A DNA stretch of 64,000 nt from Alphaproteobacteria bacterium (GTDB lineage: Bacteria > Pseudomonadota > Alphaproteobacteria > UBA8366 > Aestuariispiraceae), in assembly GCA_030065235.1 (NCBI GenBank), contig JASJDC010000009.1:1-64000 (forward strand), read 5' to 3'. Position 1 is the first letter of the stretch, and each line of letters opens with the position of its first letter. Below the pieces are notes generated by a model, which had not been told where the DNA came from, did no database searches, and saw nothing but the letters and a program-made list of their open reading frames with translations. Position numbers and translations under genes: made by a program. This document shows positions 1 to 9,018 of this stretch, piece by piece.

Positions 1-118
1 TATGTTTGCAAAACTCAAGGACTGGCGGCGCATTGCAACGCGATATGATCGACGCGAATCTTCATTCATGGCTGCAATCAAGATCGCCGCCATAGTCGTC
101 TTCCGGATTAATCAATGA
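1..118 (+). CDS. IS5-family transposase, C-terminal end (cut by window edge)
   Basis: The frame is open from base 1 to the TGA at 116-118 and reads MFAKLKDWRRIATRYD followed by a hydrophobic MAAIKIAAIVVF stretch. This matches the end of IS5/IS427-group DDE transposases, where an (EN)MF-(G/A)-(K/R)-LKDWRR-IATRYD block precedes a short hydrophobic tail. The first base would complete the preceding Asn codon of that motif, so the gene continues to the left. Whether the element is intact cannot be seen. Bases just after the stop (about 119-133) should contain the terminal inverted repeat, but its partner lies outside the window. Confidence 0.72.
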   Translation, partial: MFAKLKDWRRIATRYDRRESSFMAAIKIAAIVVFRINQ

Positions 119-565
119 GTCCTGTGCCTAGGTCTCCGTCCATGGCTTGGTGGCCCTCTTGAGCGTGTGTTTTGCGAATAGGTTGCTGCTTTGAATTCGC
201 ATAGCCCCGGTTTTTTTGGAGGTCGCTGAACGCGGTGTGTCGAAGGGTCGACTATGTGCTTAGACTGGTCTGCGGTGCGGTGGCGCTCCCATAGATCGTC
301 CATCGCATCGCGACCATGAGGAATTCAGTCAGGATGGCGCCGCCGAATCGCTTGGCCTGACAATGGGTTCTTCGTTCTGTATGTTTTGTCGTTTTTCGAT
401 TTCATTTTGCTCGGGCTTAAGCTGGAGGGTTGCGTTATTGGTTCGTTGAATTCTCAGCCGAGAAATCTCTGCTAAAGGGCAGCTAAGAATCGGCCTTAGC
501 TGCCCGCCTATGTCTCAAGGCGCGTCGCGAACGGCAAACTACTATAGGCCACTTAGTTCAAGGAT
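119..565. other. Non-coding stretch between IS end and carbamoyltransferase remnant
   Basis: I see no gene here. The frame leading into the carbamoyltransferase fragment is closed by a TAG at 554-556, so the missing N-terminal two thirds of that enzyme is not hidden upstream. The only clear structure is the perfect inverted repeat at 477-505. Confidence 0.5.
477..505. repeat. Perfect 11-bp inverted repeat (hairpin)
   Basis: GGGCAGCTAAG at 477-487 is the exact complement of CTTAGCTGCCC at 495-505, with a 7-base loop. There is no T-run on either strand, so it is not a standard rho-independent terminator. It lies about 60 bases before the carbamoyltransferase remnant. It could be a regulatory hairpin, a remnant of a mobile-element end, or a protein-binding site. 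Confidence 0.6.
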
Positions 566-1321
566 ATGTATGTGCAGTCTGCAGCCGGCGATGCAGGCGG
601 CGCGATCGGCTCGGCATTCGTCGTGTGGAACCAGCAGTTGGGCCAGCCGCGCGGGTTCACAATGGACCACGCCTATTGGGGGCCGGAATTCTCCGATGAG
701 CAGATCAAGGCTTTGTTGCAGCGGTGCGAAGGCGACCTAACCGCTCAGTCCTGCAGCGTTACCCATATGGCGGACGAGGGCGCGCTGTGTCGCCATATCG
801 CCGAAGCCATCGCCGAGGGCGAAGTCATCGGCTGGTTCCAAGGGCGCATGGAATGGGGACCGCGCGCGCTCGGCAATCGCAGTATTCTTGGCGATCCCAG
901 GCGCTCGGACATGAAAGACATTCTGAATCTGAAGATCAAACGACGCGAGTCATTTCGGCCCTTCGCCCCCTCCATCCTGCGCGAGGCTGTCAAGGACTGG
1001 TTCGAAACCGATTATGACGTCCCCTTCATGCTTCAGGTGTTTCAGATTCTGGAGGACCGTCGCGCTCAAATTCCTGCGGTCACCCACGTTAACGGATCGG
1101 GCCGATTACAGACCGTGACCGAGGCGCAGAATTCTCGCTATTATCGGCTAATCAAGCAATTCGGCGCGCTGACCGGCGTACCGATTCTGCTAAACACGTC
1201 CTTCAACGAGAATGAGCCGGTTGTGTGCCGACCGGAAGAGGCGCTGGATTGCTTCCTGCGCACAAAAATGGACGTTGTCGTGTTGCGAGACTATGTGGTC
1301 GAGCGCCGCTCAGCGGAATGA
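566..1321 (+). pseudogene. Carbamoyltransferase, truncated (C-terminal part only)
   Basis: This is the C-terminal part of a NodU/CmcH/TobZ-type carbamoyltransferase. The frame begins exactly inside the family's central (Q/S)-AAGDAGGAIGSAF block. It continues through GWFQGRMEWGPRALGNRSIL, the KRRESFRPFAPSIL block and the PILLNTSFNENEPVV block, all hallmark segments of the C-terminal YrdC-like/Kae1-associated fold. Family members run to roughly 550-620 residues; only about 250 remain, and a TAG at 554-556 closes the frame upstream. The N-terminal ASKHA-type domain with the carbamoyl-adenylate chemistry is missing, so activity is unlikely. Its stop overlaps the glycosyltransferase start (ATGA), suggesting an original surface-polysaccharide operon broken by a deletion near the IS5-like end. 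Confidence 0.75.
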
Positions 1322-2067
1322 AAATCTCTGTTATCACCGTTTGCTACAACAGTGCGGAGACGCTTGAGCGCGCTCTGAAATCGGTCGCCGACCAAGATTG
1401 GCCGGATATCGAGCATATTGTGATCGACGGTGGATCGTCTGACAGCAGCGCCGACATCTTGCAGGCGCATCGTTCCCAATTGGCCTATATGGTGAGCGAG
1501 CCGGATGGAGGCGTCTATGACGCTATGAATAAGGGGCTCGCCCAGGCGCATGGCGATGTCATCTGTTTTCTCAACGCGGACGATTACTACGCTTCGACAA
1601 AGGTACTGTCTCTTGTCGCCTCGCATATGGGCGAGCGGCGACTCGATGCGTTGATGGGCGACGTGGCGTTCTTTCACGGACGGAATCCGAAACGCATCGT
1701 ACGGCGCTATCGATCAGATCGTTTCTCGCCGGACCGGCTCGCCTGGGGGTGGATGCCCGCGCACCCGGCGCTGTTCTTGCGCGACCACGTCGTCAGACGC
1801 GTCGGCCGCTTCAAGGCGGACTACCGTATCGCGGGGGACTTCGAGTTTATTCTCCGCGCGTTCCATGGCCATTCGCTGCGCTATCGGCACCACCCGGAAG
1901 TGCTTGTGCATATGCAGATGGGCGGCGTCAGCACCGCCGGTTGGCGTTCAAAACTCATCCTCAATCAGGAGGTCCTGCGGGCCTGCCGCGAGAACGGCCT
2001 CCGCACAAATATGCTGAAGATACTCTCCAAGTACCCCGCGAAGCTGATGGAGCTAGTCCAGAGGTGA
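1318..2067 (+). CDS. Family 2 glycosyltransferase (WcaA-like)
   Basis: A 249-residue GT-A fold glycosyltransferase. It opens with ISVITVCYNSAETLERAL, then IEHIVIDGGSSDSS (nucleotide binding), EPDGGVYDAMNKG and the FLNADDYY acidic motif that coordinates the metal and sugar nucleotide. A HPALFL segment and an AGDFEFILRAF segment follow, as in colanic-acid/exopolysaccharide glycosyltransferases. ATG 1318 is chosen because it overlaps the preceding stop by four bases and the family motif starts at residue 2. It probably adds a sugar to a surface glycan in the cytoplasm. The acceptor is unknown because the rest of the locus is not in the window. The downstream terminator closes the unit. Confidence 0.85.
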   Translation: MKISVITVCYNSAETLERALKSVADQDWPDIEHIVIDGGSSDSSADILQAHRSQLAYMVSEPDGGVYDAMNKGLAQAHGDVICFLNADDYYASTKVLSLVASHMGERRLDALMGDVAFFHGRNPKRIVRRYRSDRFSPDRLAWGWMPAHPALFLRDHVVRRVGRFKADYRIAGDFEFILRAFHGHSLRYRHHPEVLVHMQMGGVSTAGWRSKLILNQEVLRACRENGLRTNMLKILSKYPAKLMELVQR

Positions 2068-2329
2068 GGGGGGTGGCTATCCGCCCCGGTTATGCGGAAA
2101 CGTTGGGTTCAAGTGAAGCGTATCGTATGTTTCTGAAGAACCCGTGCAACAGTCTGCGCCGGCGGGTCCGCCATTTAGGATGAAGAACTTAATGGTGGTC
2201 GCAGTGCGGGCGAGCATGTCGACCGTCTCCCGGCGGGCCTGAAGTATCGCGTTAGGTCGGGCAATACCTGTGAAATAGGCGTCACCATCGCGGTGGATGA
2301 TAGTTGCTGCGGCGCCTATGGAGTTACGA

Positions 2330-2360
2330 GGCCGTCTTCCGAAGGGGAGACGGCCTTTTT
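2330..2360 (+). terminator. Rho-independent terminator
   Basis: GGCCGTCT (2330-2337) pairs with AGACGGCC (2348-2355) and is followed directly by TTTTT (2356-2360). It lies about 260 bases after the glycosyltransferase and faces the minus-strand envelope operon. The remaining bases of 2068-2537 hold no gene I can support. Confidence 0.75.
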
Positions 2361-2537
2361 GGCGTTATGGCGCCCCTTCCGCCGTCAATTTGCCTATGAC
2401 CGGTGACGCTCTACCGCGATCTTCCAGGTCGCGTCCATACTCTTTCGCCCAGTTTGCTTTCGTCGGTGTGTTTGTACCCGGCCATGGCTCGCCCCCTTCC
2501 TCAATATAGAGCCTTGGGGAGCCCATACTGGTACACC

Positions 2538-3776
2538 TTAAAAGAAGCGGCTGAGGCGGAGGAGGACGAAACCGTCGTCGGAAAAAGACTCGAGCAGGGG
2601 GTCGTCGTTGGCGTTGAGGAAGAAACGGCTCTCTAGATCAAGGCTCCATTGATCGTTCAGGCGACGAGAGGCTTCGACCGAGAGCAGGACCGATTGGTTG
2701 CTCTGATCGATTACACCGCCGCCGAGAAACTCTGTGTCGAATTCGTCGTTCCAGACATAGCGCGCGCCCAGAAAGATATCGTTATCGAAAATCGTCGGCG
2801 GCGCGTCATCCCCACGGCCGTCATAGTGATATTCGGCGAGCACGCCCAAATCGGCGCCTTCCTCGGACACGCCGAAGAAAGTGTATTCGAAACCGCCGAC
2901 GGTCGCGAAGAAAGAGTCGCCCTGGCCCGAGCGGTGGATGCCTTCGAATTTGAGGAGCCAGGCGTCAAGCGTCGCCTGTACATCGAGGCCGAACTGATCG
3001 ATCACCTCATACCGCGGCCGCAGCACGCGCGATCCGTTGGCGTCGAAATCGGGGACCAATGTCGGCGCTCTGCCGGTGCCGTGAAAGTAACTCGCGCCGA
3101 AATCCCAGTCGCCGATTGTGTGCGCGTAGCGGGCCGCGGCGTCGATACGCCGATCCTCGGCTGCGGATTCATAGATCGGATTGTCGGTATCGACCCGAAG
3201 GGGCAGGCGCAGCCGACCTTTCTGTCCTACAAATGTGCGCTCGCGAAAGCCCGGCAGCAAGAAAAAGCCGACCTCGCCCCAGTCGCGAAGGAGGTTCAAT
3301 TGGACCATAGGCTGGCCCAGTTTGTCTTCTTCGTCGATATCCTCGACACCGTCGGTTTGATTGATAATATCCACCAAATGGCGGCTTTCGGCGACGCCCC
3401 AAAAGACCTTGCCGAGGCCGACGGTCAGGTCCCAATCGTCTGACTCGGTATAGAGGTTCAGCTCGCGAATATCGGAATGGGTGCGGCCGACAGTGTCCTC
3501 CGGGTCGTATCGCAAAAACGGTATGAATGTGAACCGCGCTGTATCCCAGAAGAGCCGGAACTCCGGCGCAAAGGTCACCGACGGGGCCAGCCTATTGTCG
3601 CGCTGGCCCTCGAATTGCGGGGACTCCGGGTGAATACGCAATTCGAACGCAGCGTTCCCCGACAATTCGAACTCAGCCCCGCCTAAGGCGTCAATGTCCT
3701 GCGCTGCGCCTGGATTTTCCATGGCGTTCAGAAGGGCGAGGCCCAACACCGCCAGGCCGCGGAGCGCACGTGACAT
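2538..3776 (-). CDS. Outer-membrane beta-barrel protein of the MMPL export cluster
   Basis: A 412-residue protein with an N-terminal signal peptide (hydrophobic LRGLAVLGLALLNAM, processed near GAAQ), then alternating polar/aromatic strands throughout and a C-terminal strand ending LLRLSRFF, with the terminal Phe typical of BAM substrates. It resembles the DUF1302/porin-like barrels that accompany MMPL transporter plus LolA-like protein gene pairs. It follows the LolA-like gene by 18 bases and should be in the same transcript. A role as the outer-membrane part of an envelope lipid or hydrophobic-substrate export route is inferred from context, not from any motif. Confidence 0.72.
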   Translation of the reverse strand: MSRALRGLAVLGLALLNAMENPGAAQDIDALGGAEFELSGNAAFELRIHPESPQFEGQRDNRLAPSVTFAPEFRLFWDTARFTFIPFLRYDPEDTVGRTHSDIRELNLYTESDDWDLTVGLGKVFWGVAESRHLVDIINQTDGVEDIDEEDKLGQPMVQLNLLRDWGEVGFFLLPGFRERTFVGQKGRLRLPLRVDTDNPIYESAAEDRRIDAAARYAHTIGDWDFGASYFHGTGRAPTLVPDFDANGSRVLRPRYEVIDQFGLDVQATLDAWLLKFEGIHRSGQGDSFFATVGGFEYTFFGVSEEGADLGVLAEYHYDGRGDDAPPTIFDNDIFLGARYVWNDEFDTEFLGGGVIDQSNQSVLLSVEASRRLNDQWSLDLESRFFLNANDDPLLESFSDDGFVLLRLSRFF

Positions 3777-3794
3777 CGTTTTCTTCCGCAGCGT

Positions 3795-4646
3795 CTAACG
3801 CAGGCGCGCCAATCGGTTCTTATTGAAGTTCCTGGCGTTGACACCCTCCCGGAAGACAAAGTCGTCGAACTCCAGGACGGTTTCCTTCCCCGTCTGATGG
3901 TTGACCATGTGTTGTTTGTGGCTGCGCCAATATTGGTCGAGATATTGTTTATAGTCCGTGAGCGTCAGCGATTTGAGCAATGAGTCTTTCCGATCGTAGA
4001 ACTCGACCTTGACGATGCGATACTCCTCCTGATCGACCCAGGAAACTTGCCGCGTATATCCGGAATTCTCGAAGAGCGGTCTGCGCTCAAGCATGTAGCA
4101 AGACAGGCCCGGCATCGACTCTCCACAATCCTCATCGCCCAGCCACAAATAATCGTATTTCTTGACTTCGAATGAGGTCAGATCTTCATACGCGAACTCG
4201 CTGCCGACAAAAGGGCCGGATTTATTCGCCGAAGAAATCCGTTTGACCCGTTTCAGGGCCGGCAGATAGATCCATTGATCGTCCGGATCCAGGATCTTGG
4301 TAAAACTGAGAAAGGCCGTACCTTTGATGTCGCGGGGATGGTCGAACACCGTCAGGCTCTTGTCGCCAACGTCGGGGTCGGGAATTTCCAAGGTCTCAAT
4401 ACGCAATTCACGCGTGCTGCTTTCGCCTTGCTTATTCCGCAGGATCATTCTCAAGACAGTTTTGCTGTTTTCGAAACCCAGGTCGCGCCGATCGATCTCC
4501 TGGGCGATCGCGAGGCCTTTGTCGGCCGGCGTTTCCGCCGAGGCCTGATCACTCAAGAGAACGCCGCCTAGAAGCGCGCCTGCTACTAAAGATACTGTCG
4601 AAAGAATAGCGGCCGTTGAGGCTTTGGTCAGTTGTCGCAAGGTCAT
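3795..4646 (-). CDS. LolA-like outer membrane lipoprotein-sorting protein
   Basis: A 283-residue exported protein. The signal peptide spans AAILSTVSLVAGALLGGVLL with cleavage near ASAE. The mature part has the LolA-like half-barrel pattern of the 'outer membrane lipoprotein-sorting protein' family: an RIETLEIPD strand, FLSFTKILDPDDQWIYLPAL, KRVKRISSANKSGPFVGSEF, YEDLTSFEV and a late WVDQEEYRIVKVEFYDRKD strand. These proteins carry hydrophobic cargo across the periplasm and usually sit beside an MMPL transporter, as here. The open frame runs further upstream, but ATG 4646 is preferred because a GGAGAGA ribosome site lies just upstream and the signal peptide follows it. The longer start would overlap the MMPL gene. 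Confidence 0.82.
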   Translation of the reverse strand: MTLRQLTKASTAAILSTVSLVAGALLGGVLLSDQASAETPADKGLAIAQEIDRRDLGFENSKTVLRMILRNKQGESSTRELRIETLEIPDPDVGDKSLTVFDHPRDIKGTAFLSFTKILDPDDQWIYLPALKRVKRISSANKSGPFVGSEFAYEDLTSFEVKKYDYLWLGDEDCGESMPGLSCYMLERRPLFENSGYTRQVSWVDQEEYRIVKVEFYDRKDSLLKSLTLTDYKQYLDQYWRSHKQHMVNHQTGKETVLEFDDFVFREGVNARNFNKNRLARLR

Positions 4647-4690
4647 CTTGTCTCTCCGTGTTTCGGGTTGCGCTCTCTTGGTGGGCGTTG

Positions 4691-7105
4691 TCATTCGGCT
4701 GTTCCGGTCGCGGCCAGAGTCGACGGCGCCTCTTGATCCGTTAGCGGCTTGCGGTCGACCGTCAGCAAAATGGCCGGCAGCAAAAGGAAGTCGACGATCA
4801 AGGCCATCACCAGCGTGATCGCGGTCAATTGGCCGAGCACTTTGTTCACCTCGAAGGTCGACAAAGCCAGGATCAGAAACCCGGCCACGAGTATCGCCGT
4901 GGTCACCCAAAGGGCGGTTCCAACCGTAGAGAAGGCGTAGCGCACCGCGCCTTCCGCATCCTCGCCTTGCAGCACTCGGGCGCGGCGGTATTTCGACAAG
5001 AAATGAACCGTCGCATCGACAATAATCCCGAGTGCGGTCGCCGTTACGACGGAAGAGGCCAGACCGACTTCACCGACAAAAATCGCCCAAACGCCGAACG
5101 CCATAATCGGCGGAACCAGGTTGGGGATTAGACTGACCGCGCCGAGTCGAAGGCTGCGTAGTGCGAAGACCAACGACACTGATATCAGGACGAAGGCGAT
5201 TGAGGTGCCGGTCAACATGCTCTCGATATTGCGCTTCGCGATATAGGCGAACATCACAAAAGGCCCCGAGGCGTCGAGCGTGCCTTTGTCGCGATCAAAT
5301 CGGGCTTCAAGCCAAGCGCGCGCGTCGTTGTCGAGCGCCCGCAACTCACGCGTTGTGAGGTTTTCAAGCGTTGCAATGACGCGAACCGACGACTTGTCCA
5401 CATTGATCTGATTGTTCAAATCCAGACCATAGGGCAGGGACATCTCGAACAGCAGCAGGTATTGCGCGGCGAGCTCCTGCTCCTCCGGCAAACGGTAGTA
5501 GCTGGGGTCGTCAGCATGCATGTTCTTGTTTAAGCGCTTGACGATGTCGCTCAGGGTTTGGACGTGAACAATGCTGTCGCGCGACCGAAGCCAGTCGGAG
5601 AAGTCGGACAGGGCGTTTAGAAACGCGGGATCGTTAATCCCATTCGACTCAGCGGCGGGCAGGGACCACTGCGCCTGATAAATGCCAGACAGGTGCTCCG
5701 ACGCGAAATCGGTGTCTTGCCGGAACTCTGTGGATCGGTCGAAATATTTGACGAACTGATCGTTCAACTCGATCTGCGGCACAAGCGCGCCGAGGATAAG
5801 AACCGCGGCGGTCATACCGACGAGCAAGGGCTTCCGGCGATTGATGACAACGCCCGCCAGTCGGTCCATCGCGTTGGTCCGATTGTCGGCGATCGGCTTT
5901 ACACGGACCGGCAGGACCGACATTAGCGCCGGCAAAAAGAAGATCGAATAAGCCCAGGCGGCGATCACGCCGATGCTGGTGATATTGCCCAGATCTTGAA
6001 ACGGGGGGGCGTCGCTGAAGTTCAGGCTCAAGAACCCGATGACCGTTGTCAGGCTGGTCAGGAACACGGGCTGAAAGTTCACGCGGAGGCTCTCGACGAT
6101 TGCGGTACGTTTGTCCATGCCGCGCCGCATCGCGTTGAACTGAGTGACGAGAATATGGATCGAATCTGCGACCGCTAAGGTCAGAATGATCGTCGGCGCG
6201 ATCGCACTGGGCGGCGTCAGGAGGATCCCCAACCATCCCGCTGCGCCCATCGCCGTCATGGCTGACAGCGCAATCACGGCGAGTGTCGTGACCGTGCCCG
6301 AAACCGACCGTAATAGAAACGCCATCACGATAAGAAGGCCGGCATACATTATCGGCACCAGCGTAGACATATCGTTGACCGACGATTCTAAGAAGGCGTT
6401 GTTCAACGCCACGGACCCGGTCACGGCGACTGCGACGTCCGGGTTCGCCAAGCGAAAGGCGTCGACCATGGCGCGGATAGCCGCCATGGCGGCCGGCGCC
6501 GCCCCTTGATCGCCAGGAGGCATGGTGATCGTAATGTTCACCGACGCTGTTCTGGCGTCGGGCGACACTAACCTGTTGACCAAAAGCGGTTCTTCCAGGG
6601 CCGTCCGCTCGATCCTTTCAAGATCGGCGGCGTCGAGCGGGCTGGTCGCCGGCGTCAGATCCTCGACGATCAGGTCGTCTTCGCCCGCCGCATAGCTGTT
6701 CTGGAAATTCGTCAGACTGTCGACGCGTGTGGCGAAAGGCGCCTGCCAAGCTTGTTCGGTTAGGGCGCGCATCTCCGTCAGGAACTTGGGTGTAAACACG
6801 GAGCCTTCGGCCGGTCGAAGCACGATCGAGATATTGTCTTCGCGGATATAGGTGTTCTGCAGCGCTTCAAATGCGGTGAGTTGCGGATTCTCGCTGCCGA
6901 AAAAGACCCGATAGTCGGTGGAGAAGGTCAGATTGCGCGCGCCAGACCCGGCGGCGAGCGCCAGGCAGATTGAGGCGAAAATGATGATCCAGCGCCAGCG
7001 GAGCACCCAATTCGCGAAGCGCATGATCGCGCGGTCCGCTGCTTTGGCGTTGTCATAGATTTTATCGCCTGCTGGCGCCGTGTTCTCGGAAGTCACGCTC
7101 ATCAT
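4691..7105 (-). CDS. MMPL/RND-family transporter
   Basis: An inner-membrane RND protein of about 800 residues with the two-fold MMPL/HpnN-like layout. A first helix (near WRWIIIFASICLALAAGSGA) is followed by a large periplasmic loop, then a five-helix bundle with the sterol-sensing-like GLLIVMAFLLRSVSGTVTTL and LAVADSIHILVT. This pattern is repeated in the second half with a GLASSVVTATALGIIVDATVHFL-type segment. The acidic residues in LAVADS and IIVDAT are the usual proton-relay positions. The open frame reaches 7150, but a GAGGAC ribosome site just before a double ATG at 7105/7102 and the promoter-like repeats at 7146-7181 argue for the shorter start. It works with the LolA-like and barrel proteins downstream; the substrate is unknown. 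Confidence 0.85.
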   Translation of the reverse strand: MMSVTSENTAPAGDKIYDNAKAADRAIMRFANWVLRWRWIIIFASICLALAAGSGARNLTFSTDYRVFFGSENPQLTAFEALQNTYIREDNISIVLRPAEGSVFTPKFLTEMRALTEQAWQAPFATRVDSLTNFQNSYAAGEDDLIVEDLTPATSPLDAADLERIERTALEEPLLVNRLVSPDARTASVNITITMPPGDQGAAPAAMAAIRAMVDAFRLANPDVAVAVTGSVALNNAFLESSVNDMSTLVPIMYAGLLIVMAFLLRSVSGTVTTLAVIALSAMTAMGAAGWLGILLTPPSAIAPTIILTLAVADSIHILVTQFNAMRRGMDKRTAIVESLRVNFQPVFLTSLTTVIGFLSLNFSDAPPFQDLGNITSIGVIAAWAYSIFFLPALMSVLPVRVKPIADNRTNAMDRLAGVVINRRKPLLVGMTAAVLILGALVPQIELNDQFVKYFDRSTEFRQDTDFASEHLSGIYQAQWSLPAAESNGINDPAFLNALSDFSDWLRSRDSIVHVQTLSDIVKRLNKNMHADDPSYYRLPEEQELAAQYLLLFEMSLPYGLDLNNQINVDKSSVRVIATLENLTTRELRALDNDARAWLEARFDRDKGTLDASGPFVMFAYIAKRNIESMLTGTSIAFVLISVSLVFALRSLRLGAVSLIPNLVPPIMAFGVWAIFVGEVGLASSVVTATALGIIVDATVHFLSKYRRARVLQGEDAEGAVRYAFSTVGTALWVTTAILVAGFLILALSTFEVNKVLGQLTAITLVMALIVDFLLLPAILLTVDRKPLTDQEAPSTLAATGTAE

Positions 7106-7145
7106 CCCGTCCTCATTCTTCCAACTGGCGATAACCGCCACCAAG

Positions 7146-7181
7146 TACACTACACGGTATCGTTTCGTTATACTACACTGG
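7146..7181. promoter_or_regulatory. Putative TetR operator repeats in divergent promoter
   Basis: TACACTACAC (7146-7155) and TATACTACAC (7169-7178) match at nine of ten positions and are 23 bases apart, two helical turns. An imperfect GTATCG...ATAC dyad lies between them. They sit between the MMPL start and the divergent TetR gene, where an operator is expected. The assignment is inference. Confidence 0.4.
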
Positions 7182-7334
7182 CCAGTTTACAAATCAAGCT
7201 GAATAGTGGCACTCTCCTGCCATCGTCCGGACATTGGGCGGACAAGCACGGCGTTTCGAATTGGTCAGGTTTGCCTTGACTGGGATTCACGCAGGAACCC
7301 GAGTTCCGGACTCGGCGGCAAGAGTTGAGAGATC

Positions 7335-8009
7335 ATGGTGTCTTTAGAAGGGCGGGACCTGGCGCCGCGCTCACAGCAAAAACGACAGGCTATCGTGGCG
7401 GCCGCCAAGAAATTGTTTCTCGACGCCGGCTTTGGTGAGACCAGTATGGATGCGGTCGCAAAGGAGGCGGGTGTCTCAAAACGGACCGTCTACAGCCATT
7501 TCGAAGGCAAAGAAGCTCTGTTCACCGCCGTCATGAAAAACATGTGCACGTTTCTCGGCAGCGGCGGCGAGTTTCGAAACCTCGATCCCAACGCCAAGCC
7601 AGGCGATATGATTGCGGGTGAGAACTGGTCCGGCGAACCGCGGGAAGTGTTGACCCGGGTTGGGTTGAGCTTTCTCAACCTAATGCTCAGCCCGGGCGCT
7701 TTGTCCTTGTTCCGCACCGTCATTGCCGAGGCGTTGCGGGTTCCGGAATTGGCCGCTGCATTTTACAACAGCGGGCCGCGCCCTCTGACCGAAAAAGTGA
7801 CGCAATATTTAATAGAACAAGACCAGAAGGGCGTGCTGGCCATATCGAACCCCGAACTGGCGGCGGCGCGGTTTCTCAGCGCGGTGAGAGAGCCGATCCA
7901 TATGGAGATGATGCTGGGTCAGAGCGCGCGGCCGGACGAGGCGACGGTCAAGTCCCTTGTCGCGTCCGCCGTCGAAGATTTTCTGTCAGTGCACGCGCCC
8001 AAACGCTGA
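7335..8009 (+). CDS. TetR/AcrR-family transcriptional regulator
   Basis: A 224-residue TetR-type repressor. The N-terminal helix-turn-helix reads AAAKKLFLDAGFGETSM then AVAKEAGVSKRTVYSHFEGK, a textbook TetR recognition helix. The C-terminal ligand domain resembles the TetR_C_7/AefR-like type (SLFRTVIAEALRVPELAAAF). It is divergent from the MMPL cluster with about 230 bases between them, so it most likely represses that cluster and itself. A GAGAGATC sequence upstream of ATG 7335 gives a weak ribosome site. The ligand is unknown. Confidence 0.88.
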   Translation: MVSLEGRDLAPRSQQKRQAIVAAAKKLFLDAGFGETSMDAVAKEAGVSKRTVYSHFEGKEALFTAVMKNMCTFLGSGGEFRNLDPNAKPGDMIAGENWSGEPREVLTRVGLSFLNLMLSPGALSLFRTVIAEALRVPELAAAFYNSGPRPLTEKVTQYLIEQDQKGVLAISNPELAAARFLSAVREPIHMEMMLGQSARPDEATVKSLVASAVEDFLSVHAPKR

Positions 8010-8073
8010 CCCAGGAATCTTGCCGCCGAACAACCGACGACTTATTAGGCCATCAAGATTGTGAAGAGGAGGC

Positions 8074-9018
8074 TTAGAGCGCCACAGTGACAAAAGTTCC
8101 GTTATGGCGGCGGGCGATTTCTCTCATCAGGGTGGCGAACGTGTCCCTTGTGTACCGCGTCCGAAAACCAACGCCGTGGACGCGGGCCTTCGGTTTGTTT
8201 GTGACTGGGTCGATGTTCAACCTGTCAAGTGTCTCGAAGACCGGGTCATAAGAGCCGCCGCTATAATCGTCTCCGAAAATATAGATGGAGGTTTTGTTTT
8301 CGCCATCGACATAACTGCGCAGAGCTTGTTCCAACCCTTCCACCGGGCTGCTGTTCGACGTGCTTCGCCAGCTTGACATCAACGCAAGGGCGGCTTTTCG
8401 GCGAGACGGATTATCGGGGATCCAACGACCGGCATAGCTGGAAATCAGATGGGCGCCGTTGTCATTGAGGATTTGAAACCCTTGCAACGTGGGGTGAATA
8501 TCCATGATGTTGCTGATTTCCGCCGTTACGCGGGGCCAAATCTGAAACATGCTGGCTGACGTGTCGACGATGAAGACGGCGTAGTCGCTGTCGACGGGTA
8601 TGCCGCCGACTTCGTCATCGCGTTCGTCCGCGGTGGCCGGCTGGATCGTAGCGCGTGACAGTGATTCCTGAACCAGGGACAGCCCGCGCATGTCATCGGC
8701 CAGTTGATCCAAGTCTTGTTGACCAGATTGAAGAGCCGCTTCGATCTCCTCCCCACCGCGTTCTATGGCGGCCATAATAGCGCCTTGAGCCTTCTTTTCG
8801 CTCTCGAGTTCTGCGACGACGCGCGCCAACGCGTCGAGGTCCTCCTCCATCTCTAGAACCTGGTTCAGCAGGTCCTTGGCGACCTGATCATCCGGACCGC
8901 TGGGCGCCTCGGCCTTGTTTGAAATCAGGACGAGCAACACCACGGCGCCGAACCCGCAGCTGATTATGTCTAGGAACGATACGCTGAAGATGTCGTTGGA
9001 TCTGTCGCGGCGTTTCAT
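8074..9018 (-). CDS. vWA protein with ExbD-like membrane anchor (second of pair)
   Basis: A 314-residue protein, last gene of the eight-gene unit. Residues about 10-33 form one helix containing FLDIISCGFGAVVLL, with an Asp at the position of the ExbD/TolR/MotB proton-carrying Asp. Residues about 45-130 are strongly coiled-coil (Glu/Leu/Ala heptads). From about 145 a von Willebrand A domain begins at AVFIVDTSASM, an intact DxSxS MIDAS; the later MIDAS Thr position is less clear (SSPVEG) and an IYIFGDDYSG strand follows. ATG 9018 overlaps the previous stop by four bases and removes an unlikely 19-residue leader. I infer an inner-membrane stator-like subunit with its vWA domain in the periplasm. 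Confidence 0.82.
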   Translation of the reverse strand: MKRRDRSNDIFSVSFLDIISCGFGAVVLLVLISNKAEAPSGPDDQVAKDLLNQVLEMEEDLDALARVVAELESEKKAQGAIMAAIERGGEEIEAALQSGQQDLDQLADDMRGLSLVQESLSRATIQPATADERDDEVGGIPVDSDYAVFIVDTSASMFQIWPRVTAEISNIMDIHPTLQGFQILNDNGAHLISSYAGRWIPDNPSRRKAALALMSSWRSTSNSSPVEGLEQALRSYVDGENKTSIYIFGDDYSGGSYDPVFETLDRLNIDPVTNKPKARVHGVGFRTRYTRDTFATLMREIARRHNGTFVTVAL

